DNA of 64,000 bases. It comes from Casp-actino8 sp039800005 (GTDB taxonomy: Bacteria > Actinomycetota > Acidimicrobiia > Acidimicrobiales > Ilumatobacteraceae). Below, in pieces: positions 8,719 to 16,293 of this stretch (position 1 is the stretch's first letter; each line of letters starts with the position of its first letter). A program made the position numbers and the translations under genes. The DNA is taken from positions 1 to 64,000 of the forward strand of contig JBDLRN010000031.1 in assembly GCA_039800005.1 (NCBI GenBank), read 5' to 3'. A model generated the notes under the pieces. The model worked only from the letters and a program-made list of their open reading frames with translations, ran no database searches and had not been told where the DNA came from.

Positions 8719-9951
8719 CCATTGGCTGGGGTTCTCGACCACTGCGCGCTCGATCAGTTCGAACTCGTAATAGTCGTCGAGTTCGCGCCACACGCGACCC
8801 CGCTCGACGGGTGAATCGATGGCCCAGCGGATGTTCAACATGCGCGAGATGAGGTCGAGCGAGTAGTCGGTCGAACCACGAACGTGGCGCCCGGCCCTGA
8901 TCTCGTGTTCGAGATAGTGGTTCGACGCCGCATTGGCGAGATCGACGCGCAGGCCGTGGAGTTCGAGGATCTCCTCGTCGGACAGATCGGAGTCGTCGAT
9001 CTCGGCCGGAGCCAGGAGCGTGACGGCCGCCGAAGGAATCGACGTGGCGTAATACGGACTCGGGACGAGGGAGATCAAGTTGCCGACCTCGCGAATCAAC
9101 TGAAGATTGAAGGCCAGCTCCTCCTTGGTCCACGACTGCATGCTGCTGATGATCGCGCCGACGGAATAGCCGAGAGCCCCGAAGAACATGTCCTGTTCGA
9201 ACCGGTCCTCGGGCATCGACTCGAGAGTTCGTTCGAACGCATCGGGAAGATGAGCTCTCATCTCGCTCGCCAGCGCCTCTCTCGACATGATCAACTGGAG
9301 GAAGACGCGTCCCTCCTCGCTCGAGTCGCCGATCTCGCCGAGCATTCCCGGCAGGTTCAATTGCCACAGGGCGACGATCGGGGCGAGGGCGGCGAGCATC
9401 ATGGCATTGCGGGTCTTCATGGTGGGATCCTCGATTCGAGTGGCGGGCACGTTCTCCCAGTAGGTCTCGGCGAAGAGGCCGAGTAGGAGGGTGCGTATTC
9501 GGGAGACGGCGACGTCCTCGGGCACCGTCGCCGGGTCGGTGACGAGCGTCCAGAGGCGTCGCAGTGCATCGATGTCGTTCACGCCGTGAACGAGAGCTTC
9601 GGGCCGAGTGAGTCGATCGACGAACACGCCCGCCATCTCGGGACGCTCGAGAAGTTCTCGTACCACTCGATCGGCTTCGGTCGTGGAGTAGACGTGGCGT
9701 TCGACCCACCAGCCGGCGAATTCGCCGCCCCACTCGTCGAATCGACGGGCCGACAACGAGCCGTCGGCGAACTCGCGGAGCACTCGACGCGCGGTGACGA
9801 CCGCTTCGGCGGCCAAGGCGCGAGCTTCGTCGCGCATCCGATCTCCGTGCTCGTCGTTCAGCGGCCCGACCGAGCCGATGGCACCCGCGAGACGATCGAG
9901 ACGGGTCGACATCCGAGCGAGTCGCTCGCTGTCGATGCCGAGCCATTTCAT
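8488..9951 (-). CDS. Hypothetical helical protein, 487 residues
   Basis: I do not recognise the family. The ATG at 9951 gives MKWLGIDSERLARM, followed by a long, mainly alpha-helical, acidic protein. It has a GLFAETYWENVPATR block and a central hydrophobic stretch around MMLAALAPIVALW, with no signal peptide or catalytic motif that I can see. The C-terminal third is rich in Asp, Glu and Pro. The first in-frame stop is at 8488, so the gene runs 231 bases into the 3' end of the CopC-CopD gene on the opposite strand. A 71-residue gene lies 17 bases upstream and may form a pair with it. Confidence 0.7.
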   Translation of the reverse strand: MKWLGIDSERLARMSTRLDRLAGAIGSVGPLNDEHGDRMRDEARALAAEAVVTARRVLREFADGSLSARRFDEWGGEFAGWWVERHVYSTTEADRVVRELLERPEMAGVFVDRLTRPEALVHGVNDIDALRRLWTLVTDPATVPEDVAVSRIRTLLLGLFAETYWENVPATRIEDPTMKTRNAMMLAALAPIVALWQLNLPGMLGEIGDSSEEGRVFLQLIMSREALASEMRAHLPDAFERTLESMPEDRFEQDMFFGALGYSVGAIISSMQSWTKEELAFNLQLIREVGNLISLVPSPYYATSIPSAAVTLLAPAEIDDSDLSDEEILELHGLRVDLANAASNHYLEHEIRAGRHVRGSTDYSLDLISRMLNIRWAIDSPVERGRVWRELDDYYEFELIERAVVENPSQWLEIIDRDHFVEPDDAVAGRTYEDFQNPFAALGEPDPTDEVVGAYPEDLDVDWTPSVPGARDPHLERLDPLQGSAGR

Positions 9952-9968
9952 GATCGGTCGTCCATGGG

Positions 9969-10184
9969 TCAGAGGCCGGTCTCGATGTTGCGTCGTACAT
10001 CGACCTCGAGGGCGATCGCCGACATGCGTCGCAGCAGGTGACCGATGCGCTGGACATCGTGTTCCACCCGGTCGGCCGTCGGTCCTCGCCAGGTGTGGTC
10101 GTCGCTCAGGCGTCGAACGGCGAGCAGCTCGTTCTCCATCACGTCGATGATTCGTCGATGGGTCGGGTTCGTCACCCCGACCAT
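9969..10184 (-). CDS. Small helical protein with WxG-like motif
   Basis: This 71-residue protein is predicted to be two helices joined by a turn containing TWRGPTADRVEHDV. The Trp-x-Gly followed by a small-residue/Ala-Asp stretch recalls the hairpin of WXG100 (ESAT-6-like) proteins. It is shorter than the usual 100 residues and no type VII secretion genes are in the window. Its stop is 17 bases before the start of the 487-residue gene on the same strand, suggesting co-expression. The gene call itself is moderately secure, because the reading frame agrees with operon spacing. Confidence 0.5.
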   Translation of the reverse strand: MVGVTNPTHRRIIDVMENELLAVRRLSDDHTWRGPTADRVEHDVQRIGHLLRRMSAIALEVDVRRNIETGL

Positions 10185-10224
10185 GTGAGAGTCGCCGATC
10201 GGGTGACGGCGACCCGTCGATCAC

Positions 10225-11304
10225 TCAGTCGCGACGGCGAATCTCGCGAACCACCACGTGATGAGGCAACTGGGTCACCGACTCGACGAACCCGTCACCG
10301 TGGACGGTGAATCCCAGTCGCCGGTAGAAGTCGAGAGCGGCATCGCGTGCGTTCGCCCACACCAGATCGACCTCGCGGGCGACGAGTCGTTCGAGTCCGG
10401 CCTCGATCAGCCGGGCTCCGAGACCTCGACTCTGCTGATCGACGGCGGTCGCCATGCCGCGCAACTGATACGCCGCGACCTCGGGGCGGCCGACGAAGTC
10501 GCGCCGCAGCCACGTGCTGGTGGCAACCACGCAACCCGACGAATCGACCGCGGCGAGATGGAACGTTCCGGGTTCGTCGTCGCCGTCGAAGTCGACCGAC
10601 TGGTTCGCCATGCCGGCGCGCAACACCTCGCGGCGCAAAGGACGGATCGTCTCGACCGGCATCTCCCGCACCTCGATCCGGTCACCGAGACGATGAACGC
10701 GATCGGCCACGGCGGTGATGTCGGCCGGGTCGTGGGACACGAGGATCGCCGTGACTCCGGCGTCGCGAATCATGCGGCGAAGGTCGACGGCCAACTTCGT
10801 CCGCCGTTCGTCGTCGAGACCGGCGAAGGGTTCGTCGAGCAGGATGACCCGGGGCAGAGGGGCGAGGGTGCGGATCAGGGCCACTCGTTTGGCCTCGCCT
10901 CCCGACAAGGTCGACACCGCTTGGTCGCGTCGATCCTCGAGACCGACCGCGGTGAGAAGTTCGGTCACCCGCGTTGCGATACGCGTCGTCGACCACCCGA
11001 GTGTGCGCAGTCCGAAGGCCACGTTCTCACCGACGTTCAGATGCGGGAAGAGTTGATCGTCCTGGAAGACGAGGCCGACGCGACGTCGGTGAGCGGGCCA
11101 CTCGGTCACATCGTCCCCGTCGATCACGATCTGTCCGCCGTCGGGACGTTGGAGCCCGGCGATCACTCGCAGGAGTGTCGTCTTGCCCGACCCCGATGGT
11201 CCGACCACGGCCAGGACGGATCCGCTCGCCACGTCGAGAGTCTCACCATCGAGAACGCGACGACCGTCGAACGACACCGAGACCTCGCGAACCGACAGGC
11301 TCAC
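10225..11304 (-). CDS. Thiamine ABC transporter ATPase fused to a GNAT acetyltransferase
   Basis: This 359-residue protein combines two domains. Residues 1-215 are an ABC ATPase: Walker A GPSGSGKT at 35-42, signature LSGGEAKR at 133-140, Walker B VILLDEP and H-loop His191. Residues about 220-359 are a GNAT fold: acetyl-CoA loop QSRGLG at 291-296 and ALDFYRRLGF at 323-332. The GTG start overlaps the permease stop (GTGA), and the gene sits in the TPP-riboswitch operon, so the ATPase serves as ThiQ. What the acetyltransferase modifies is unknown. No stop or frameshift separates the domains. Confidence 0.87.
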   Translation of the reverse strand: MSLSVREVSVSFDGRRVLDGETLDVASGSVLAVVGPSGSGKTTLLRVIAGLQRPDGGQIVIDGDDVTEWPAHRRRVGLVFQDDQLFPHLNVGENVAFGLRTLGWSTTRIATRVTELLTAVGLEDRRDQAVSTLSGGEAKRVALIRTLAPLPRVILLDEPFAGLDDERRTKLAVDLRRMIRDAGVTAILVSHDPADITAVADRVHRLGDRIEVREMPVETIRPLRREVLRAGMANQSVDFDGDDEPGTFHLAAVDSSGCVVATSTWLRRDFVGRPEVAAYQLRGMATAVDQQSRGLGARLIEAGLERLVAREVDLVWANARDAALDFYRRLGFTVHGDGFVESVTQLPHHVVVREIRRRD

Positions 11305-12842
11305 AGATCGGCCCGCCGATCGACGAGGACGACGAGAGTCGCCGTGAGCACGAGCAGGAGCACCGCGGCCGCCGAGCCGGTCATGACCGACAGTGAACCA
11401 GGTCGTGAGAGCAGAGACTCGACCACGACGGGCAAGGTCGTGGTGTCGCGTCGGGTGAGAAAACTGGTGGCCCCGAACTCACCGAGCGACATGGCGGCCG
11501 AGAAGGCCGCGGCAGTGGCCAATGCCGGACGGAGGAGAGGAAGTTCGACCAGTCGCCACCGTTGCCACGGTGTGGCGCCGAGGGTCGCCGCCGCCTCGCC
11601 GAGGCGAGGTGGGATGCTGCGCAGCAACGGCACTGCGGCGCGCACGACGAAGGGCAAAGCGACGCTCGCGTGCACGACCGGCACCAACCACCACGATCCC
11701 CGAACGTCGATCGGATCGACGTCGTAGGTGACGACGATGCCGAGTCCGACGGCAACTGCGGACACGCCCACCGGTAGGTCGACCAGCGACGTGGTCCAGC
11801 GACGCGTCGATCGCAGCGCCACTCGCGCCAAGGCGACTCCACTCGGTACGGCGATCGCGGCAGCCAGAGACGCGTAGAGGAGCGAATGGATCACGGCGTC
11901 GGTGAGCGGAATCGTCGGGAGTCGGGACTCGACGAGGCCGAAGAGGTTGCGCCACCCTTCGAACGACCAGCCCCCGGCGGAGCGCAGTGACGTGGCGACC
12001 AGAGCGATGACCGGAACTGCGAAGGCGAGTGCCATCGACCAGACGACCACGTCGAGAATCGGACGGCGGGGTCGCAGCTCGCGACGCGACTCGATGCGCG
12101 ACCACTCGTTCGACCGGCGCGTCCACAGAGCGAGTGCGGTGACCACGACGACGGCCTGGGTGGCGGCCAGAACGGCGGCACCGGAGAGGTCGCCCAGAAC
12201 GACGGCGCGACGGTGGACCTCCACGTCGATCGTCGACCACGTGGTCCCGCCGAGGATGCGGATCACACCGTAGGAGGTGGCGCACATGACGAACACCAGG
12301 GCGCCGGCCGAGAACACTGCCGGTCGCAGCAGAGGCCACACGACCCGTCGGGCCACCGTCAGTGGGCTCGCGCCCAGTGTTCGCGCCGCCGCGAGCAGAT
12401 CGTCGTCGATCGATCGCCACACCGGAAGAACGGTGCGCATCACGACCGACACGTTGAAGAACACGTGCGCGGCGAGGACGGCCACCAGTGACCGGTCGAG
12501 ACGGTCGGGAAGCAGAGCCAGAAAGGCCGCTCCCACCACCACGGTGGGCAGCACGAAGGGAACGGTGAACGTGGCGAGAAGAAATCGATGTCCGCGCACA
12601 CGGTGGCGAGCCAGGATCCAGGTGGGAACGAGTCCGATCACCATGGTGAGCGTCGCCGAGAGAGCTCCTTGCCACACCGAGAACCACACCGCGTCGACGA
12701 CGCCGGGACGCGACCAGACCGACAGCGGGTCGTCGACCGTCTCGACGACGAGAACGAGGAGAGGGATCAGGGTGGTGACGACGACGAGTCCGGCACCTGG
12801 CGCGGCGCCGATACGTCGGATGATCGTCTCGTGTCCCGTCAC
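11301..12842 (-). CDS. thiP: Thiamine ABC transporter permease (ThiP-like)
   Basis: A 513-residue permease made of two homologous halves, each with about six membrane segments and an EAA-type loop. The first half has TLGASPLTVARRVVWPLL, the second has ATLGATPWQRWRLVELPLL. This duplicated architecture is typical of ThiP and of iron-type permeases. The binding protein next to it and the upstream TPP riboswitch favour thiamine. I chose the GTG at 12842, which overlaps the lipoprotein stop (GTGA); upstream open frame is a shadow of that gene. Confidence 0.88.
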   Translation of the reverse strand: MTGHETIIRRIGAAPGAGLVVVTTLIPLLVLVVETVDDPLSVWSRPGVVDAVWFSVWQGALSATLTMVIGLVPTWILARHRVRGHRFLLATFTVPFVLPTVVVGAAFLALLPDRLDRSLVAVLAAHVFFNVSVVMRTVLPVWRSIDDDLLAAARTLGASPLTVARRVVWPLLRPAVFSAGALVFVMCATSYGVIRILGGTTWSTIDVEVHRRAVVLGDLSGAAVLAATQAVVVVTALALWTRRSNEWSRIESRRELRPRRPILDVVVWSMALAFAVPVIALVATSLRSAGGWSFEGWRNLFGLVESRLPTIPLTDAVIHSLLYASLAAAIAVPSGVALARVALRSTRRWTTSLVDLPVGVSAVAVGLGIVVTYDVDPIDVRGSWWLVPVVHASVALPFVVRAAVPLLRSIPPRLGEAAATLGATPWQRWRLVELPLLRPALATAAAFSAAMSLGEFGATSFLTRRDTTTLPVVVESLLSRPGSLSVMTGSAAAVLLLVLTATLVVLVDRRADL

Positions 12843-13909
12843 GAGGTGAGGCCCAGCCATTCCTCCACCCAACGGGCGCGACCGGACGCGATGTCGGTCG
12901 CGCTCATGGTCGCCGGGTCCTCCACGATCGGCGAGTGCCGGACGAACGACTCGGGAAGTTCGGTGGTCGAGTTGGCCGGGTACACGAACAGGTTCTCGGG
13001 CAGGAGGCGTTGGAACGCATCGCTGATCAAGTAGTCGACCAAGAGTCGAGCCTCGTCGACGTGATCGGAGCCGCGCAGAACACCGGCGAACTCGATCTGT
13101 CGGAAACACGAGTCGACCAACACCGACGTCGGTGCGCTCGCATCGGCGGGAAGCGGCGGATCGGCGAAGATCACCTCGGCCGGTGGGCTCGACGCATAAC
13201 TCAACACCAGTGGACGATCGCCGCCGTAGCGCGTGAACGCGGTGTAGTACGCGTCGCTCCATCCACTCACGACGAGCACACCGTTGTCGACGAGAGCGCT
13301 CCAGTAGTCGCGCCAACCGTCTTCGCCGTATCGAACGATGGTGGCCAGCAGGAAGGCGAGGCCCGGTGACGACGTCGACGCGCTCGACACGACCAGAAGA
13401 TCGCGATAGGCGGGGTCGATCAGATCGTCGAGTGACGTGGGCGGTTCGAGGCCGCGCTCCGCGAGAGCGGCATCGTCGACGTTGATGCACACGTCGCCGT
13501 AGTCGACCGCGGTGACGGTGTCGGCGCCGGCCACCACCAGTTCGGGGCGCACGGGATGGGCCGTCGACACGTAGGGATCGAAGATCCGCTCGTCGAGGGC
13601 CCGCGACAACAGCGTGTTGTCGACGCCCCACAACACGTCGCCCTCCGGGTTTCCGGCGGTGAGGCCGGCCTTGGCGATCACCTCTCCGGCATCACCACCC
13701 ACTGCCACATCGACCGTGATTCCAGTGGCTTCGGTGAAGGCGTCGAATGCCCCATCGGGTGGAGTGAACGAGTCGTAGGCGATCAGCACCAGGCGTTCGG
13801 GGCGCGCCTCGTCGGACGACCCGCACGCCGCGACAGCGACGACACCGAGGGTGATTCCGAGGACGCCGAAGGCTCGATGACGGCGACGGGAGCGGGAGAC
13901 GAGTTTCAC
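12839..13909 (-). CDS. thiB: Thiamine ABC transporter substrate-binding lipoprotein (ThiB-like)
   Basis: A 356-residue binding protein. A basic start and hydrophobic stretch lead to a lipobox ending VAAC, predicting a membrane-anchored lipoprotein. Family-specific segments include LVLIAYDSFTPPDGAFDAF, the DVLWGVDNTLLSRAL block and VTAVDYGDVCINVD, all typical of ThiB. It binds thiamine or its phosphates outside the membrane and passes them to ThiP. The GTG start at 13909 overlaps the stop of the thiamine pyrophosphokinase gene (GTGA), so it is translationally coupled to a riboswitch-controlled gene. Confidence 0.88.
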   Translation of the reverse strand: MKLVSRSRRRHRAFGVLGITLGVVAVAACGSSDEARPERLVLIAYDSFTPPDGAFDAFTEATGITVDVAVGGDAGEVIAKAGLTAGNPEGDVLWGVDNTLLSRALDERIFDPYVSTAHPVRPELVVAGADTVTAVDYGDVCINVDDAALAERGLEPPTSLDDLIDPAYRDLLVVSSASTSSPGLAFLLATIVRYGEDGWRDYWSALVDNGVLVVSGWSDAYYTAFTRYGGDRPLVLSYASSPPAEVIFADPPLPADASAPTSVLVDSCFRQIEFAGVLRGSDHVDEARLLVDYLISDAFQRLLPENLFVYPANSTTELPESFVRHSPIVEDPATMSATDIASGRARWVEEWLGLTS

Positions 13910-14592
13910 GAGAGATCTCCTGACGGTCGGGTGCGGACGGGGGAGTCGAGGGCGCCGGGCACGATCACCGCCAGCACTCCGGATTCGACGGCGACCGATG
14001 GGTCGCCGACCACGCTTCGATTGCTGACCCCGCGGGCACGATCGGCGCGCAGAGTCTCGCCGTCGAGGGGCCACTGCAGACCCGACGTGCGTACCCCGTG
14101 TACCGGCCCGTTCAACGGGATCAGACTGACGAGCGCTCCGGGATCGAGATCGAGGACGACCGGTCGATCGGGTCGCACCACGACGAGACGATCGCGACCG
14201 ATCCAGGCGTCGATGCGTTCGAGGCCAACCAGGCCGTCGTGAGCGAGAGCGGCCATGATGCCGAGCAGATGATCGAGGCGGTCGCCACCACCGCTCACGA
14301 GGGTGAGCGACGTGGCGCCCCGCGATGCCGCGGCGACGAGAGCCAACTCGGTGTCGGTCAGATCCTTGTCGGGACTCACTTCGACGATCTCGACACCGCG
14401 ACGTTCGGCGATCGCGCGACCGGCGCTCGAGACCGAGTCGAGGTCACCCACCAGGAGATCGACGTCGATGCCGAGAGCGAGAGCGTGGTCGAAACCCGAG
14501 TCGGCGCAGACGACGTGATCGACTCGATCGAGGTGGTGAAGGACGCGAGGATCGGGCGGGGACCCACCCGTGACGACGATTGCGACTGACAT
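13906..14592 (-). CDS. thiN: Thiamine pyrophosphokinase
   Basis: Converts thiamine plus ATP to thiamine pyrophosphate. The 228-residue product has the GDLDS motif at 49-53, PDKDLTDTE at 75-83 and GGGDRLDH near 108, the nucleotide- and thiamine-binding residues of the family. The ATG at 14592 has a GGAGGG ribosome-binding site ten bases upstream, which lies in the 3' part of the TPP aptamer. An upstream ATG at 14616 is inside the aptamer core and is rejected. It is the first gene of an operon that continues with the transporter, so uptake and phosphorylation are controlled together. Confidence 0.92.
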   Translation of the reverse strand: MSVAIVVTGGSPPDPRVLHHLDRVDHVVCADSGFDHALALGIDVDLLVGDLDSVSSAGRAIAERRGVEIVEVSPDKDLTDTELALVAAASRGATSLTLVSGGGDRLDHLLGIMAALAHDGLVGLERIDAWIGRDRLVVVRPDRPVVLDLDPGALVSLIPLNGPVHGVRTSGLQWPLDGETLRADRARGVSNRSVVGDPSVAVESGVLAVIVPGALDSPVRTRPSGDLS

Positions 14593-14597
14593 GGCCG

Positions 14598-14694
14598 TTG
14601 TTCCCTCCGCTGGCATTACCCAGATCAGGTTCTCGGGTCGGTGACGCGGACACCCTCTCAGCCCGTCGATCGTGCGAGCTCCCCGTTGGACGAC
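14598..14694 (-). promoter_or_regulatory. TPP riboswitch (THI element)
   Basis: On the reverse strand the leader reads GGGCTGAGAGGGTG, then GACCCGAGAACCTGATCT, then GGTAATGCCAGCGGAGGGA, an essentially complete thiamine pyrophosphate aptamer. The terminal GGAGGG (14608-14603) doubles as the thiN ribosome-binding site, so ligand binding should hide it and block translation. No long T-tract terminator is visible, supporting translational control. Confidence 0.95.
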
Positions 14695-14814
14695 CGAACT
14701 CTACCCCGGTCGGCGGAGCCGTCACTTCGTGAGCGGACGGTGCCCGTGCGACAATGTCGAAGCGCAACGTCTCGTCGGTGTCGATCGAGGAGACGATCAC
14801 GGCAGGAGGGGAAC

Positions 14815-15591
14815 ATGGCAGGACAGTTGGCGGGCCGCGTCGCACTCGTGACGGGCGGAGGTCGCGGTATCGGGCGAGGAATCAGCGAATTGCTGGCGGC
14901 CCACGGAGCGACGGTGGCAGTGAACTACCGGCGCGATGCCGACGCGGCGGCCGAGACGGTTCGGGCGATCGAAGCGGCCGGCGGTTCGGCGCGTGCCTAT
15001 TCGGCATCGGTCGACGACGCCGACGCAGTGCAGACGATGGTCGATCGTGTCGTGGCCGATTTCGGATTCGTCGACATCCTGGTGTGCAACGCGGGAATCG
15101 CGTCGAAGGGTCGTGCCGTGGCCGACACCGATCCACAGGAACTCGTCAACGTCGTCACCACGCACGCCATCGGGCCGCACCATCTGTCGCGCTGCGTGCT
15201 GCCGTCGATGCGCACGCGAGACCGCGGCGACATCGTGATGGTCTCGTCGGTCGCCACGTCGCACATGGGGCCGAACGGCGCTCCCTACAACATGGGCAAG
15301 GCGGCCATGGAGGCCTTGGCTTTCACTCTCGCCAAGGAGGAACGGCCCTACGGGATCCACGTGAACGTCGTGGCACCCGGTCTCGTGGAGACCGACATGG
15401 GAGTGCGTCTCGCCCGGGCCATGACCGGCAAGCGCGACCTCGAGGATCTGCGTGCCCTCGACGCAACGTCACCGTTCGGGCGGGTGTGTCAGCCGCTCGA
15501 CGTGGCCAACGTGGTGTTGTGGCTCTGCAGTGACGCCGCGTCGTACGTGACCGGCCAGCGCATCGAATGTGACGGAGGCGGGCCGCGATGA
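14815..15591 (+). CDS. SDR family oxidoreductase (FabG-like)
   Basis: NAD(P)-dependent short-chain dehydrogenase of 258 residues. The dinucleotide-binding TGGGRGIG is at 13-20, CNAG at 91-94, the catalytic serine around 144-145, and Tyr158/Lys162 in the YNMGK block. The C-terminal ECDGGG is the usual SDR ending. The ATG at 14815 has AGGAGG six bases upstream, which fixes the start. The substrate cannot be told from sequence; 3-oxoacyl reductase activity is one option. It is separate from the thiamine operon, which reads the other way. Confidence 0.85.
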   Translation: MAGQLAGRVALVTGGGRGIGRGISELLAAHGATVAVNYRRDADAAAETVRAIEAAGGSARAYSASVDDADAVQTMVDRVVADFGFVDILVCNAGIASKGRAVADTDPQELVNVVTTHAIGPHHLSRCVLPSMRTRDRGDIVMVSSVATSHMGPNGAPYNMGKAAMEALAFTLAKEERPYGIHVNVVAPGLVETDMGVRLARAMTGKRDLEDLRALDATSPFGRVCQPLDVANVVLWLCSDAASYVTGQRIECDGGGPR

Positions 15592-15640
15592 ACGGTTCCG
15601 CCGCCTCGTCCTGACGTCGTCGCCGGTAGCGTCTCGTGCG

Positions 15641-16279
15641 ATGAGCCCCCTCGCACCGAAGAGTCCCCTGGCCCCGGCCGCCTCGGAGCCGATCATCACG
15701 ATCTCCGAAGTGGCCATGGTCGAATTGATTCGTCTCCGCGACGCCGAGGAGGACGCCGCCGCTCTCGGACTTCGTCTCGAGATCGTGAGCGGTCCGGGTG
15801 AAGAGTTCAAGTACGACCTGTCACTCGACGAGTTCCGCAAGGCGGCTTTCTCCGACGAGGTGCGCACCCACGACGGGCTGAAGGTCATCGTGCCCGCCAA
15901 GGACGTCGAACTGCTGCAGGGGGCGGTACTCGACTATTCGTCGTCGTCCGGTCTCGTGATCCGCAACCCCAATCGACCGGCTGCCCCGGTCGTCGACGGA
16001 CTCGTGTCGGGTGACGAATTGTCGGCCGAGATCGAAGCGATCATCTCGACCGAGGTCAATCCGGCCCTCGCCGCGCACGGCGGCTTCGTGACCTACGTGG
16101 GTCACGACACCGAAGGCACCGCCTATCTGACCATGGGCGGAGGCTGTCACGGTTGTTCGATGAGTCGCATGACCATGCTCGAAGGTGTGCAGACCACGGT
16201 GGTCGAGAAGGTCCCGGCCGTCCAGCGGGTGCGCGACCTCACCGATCACGCGTCCGGCGAGAACCCCTATTACCGCTGA
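15641..16279 (+). CDS. NfuA-like Fe-S carrier
   Basis: A 212-residue iron-sulfur carrier candidate. Residues about 18-110 form an A-type (IscA/HesB-like) domain that has lost its cysteines, as in classical NfuA. Residues about 125-200 are a NifU C-terminal domain with the cluster ligands Cys169 and Cys172 in GGGCHGCSM. It would deliver a 4Fe-4S cluster to client enzymes. The ATG at 15641 is the only start that leaves a sensible N-terminus; the preceding in-frame sequence overlaps the SDR stop region. Confidence 0.85.
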   Translation: MSPLAPKSPLAPAASEPIITISEVAMVELIRLRDAEEDAAALGLRLEIVSGPGEEFKYDLSLDEFRKAAFSDEVRTHDGLKVIVPAKDVELLQGAVLDYSSSSGLVIRNPNRPAAPVVDGLVSGDELSAEIEAIISTEVNPALAAHGGFVTYVGHDTEGTAYLTMGGGCHGCSMSRMTMLEGVQTTVVEKVPAVQRVRDLTDHASGENPYYR

Positions 16280-16293
16280 TTGTTCCGTGCTGA

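Noticed and set aside
14593..14616. Upstream ATG for thiN
   Set aside because: It falls within the TPP aptamer core, where the bases are fixed by RNA structure.
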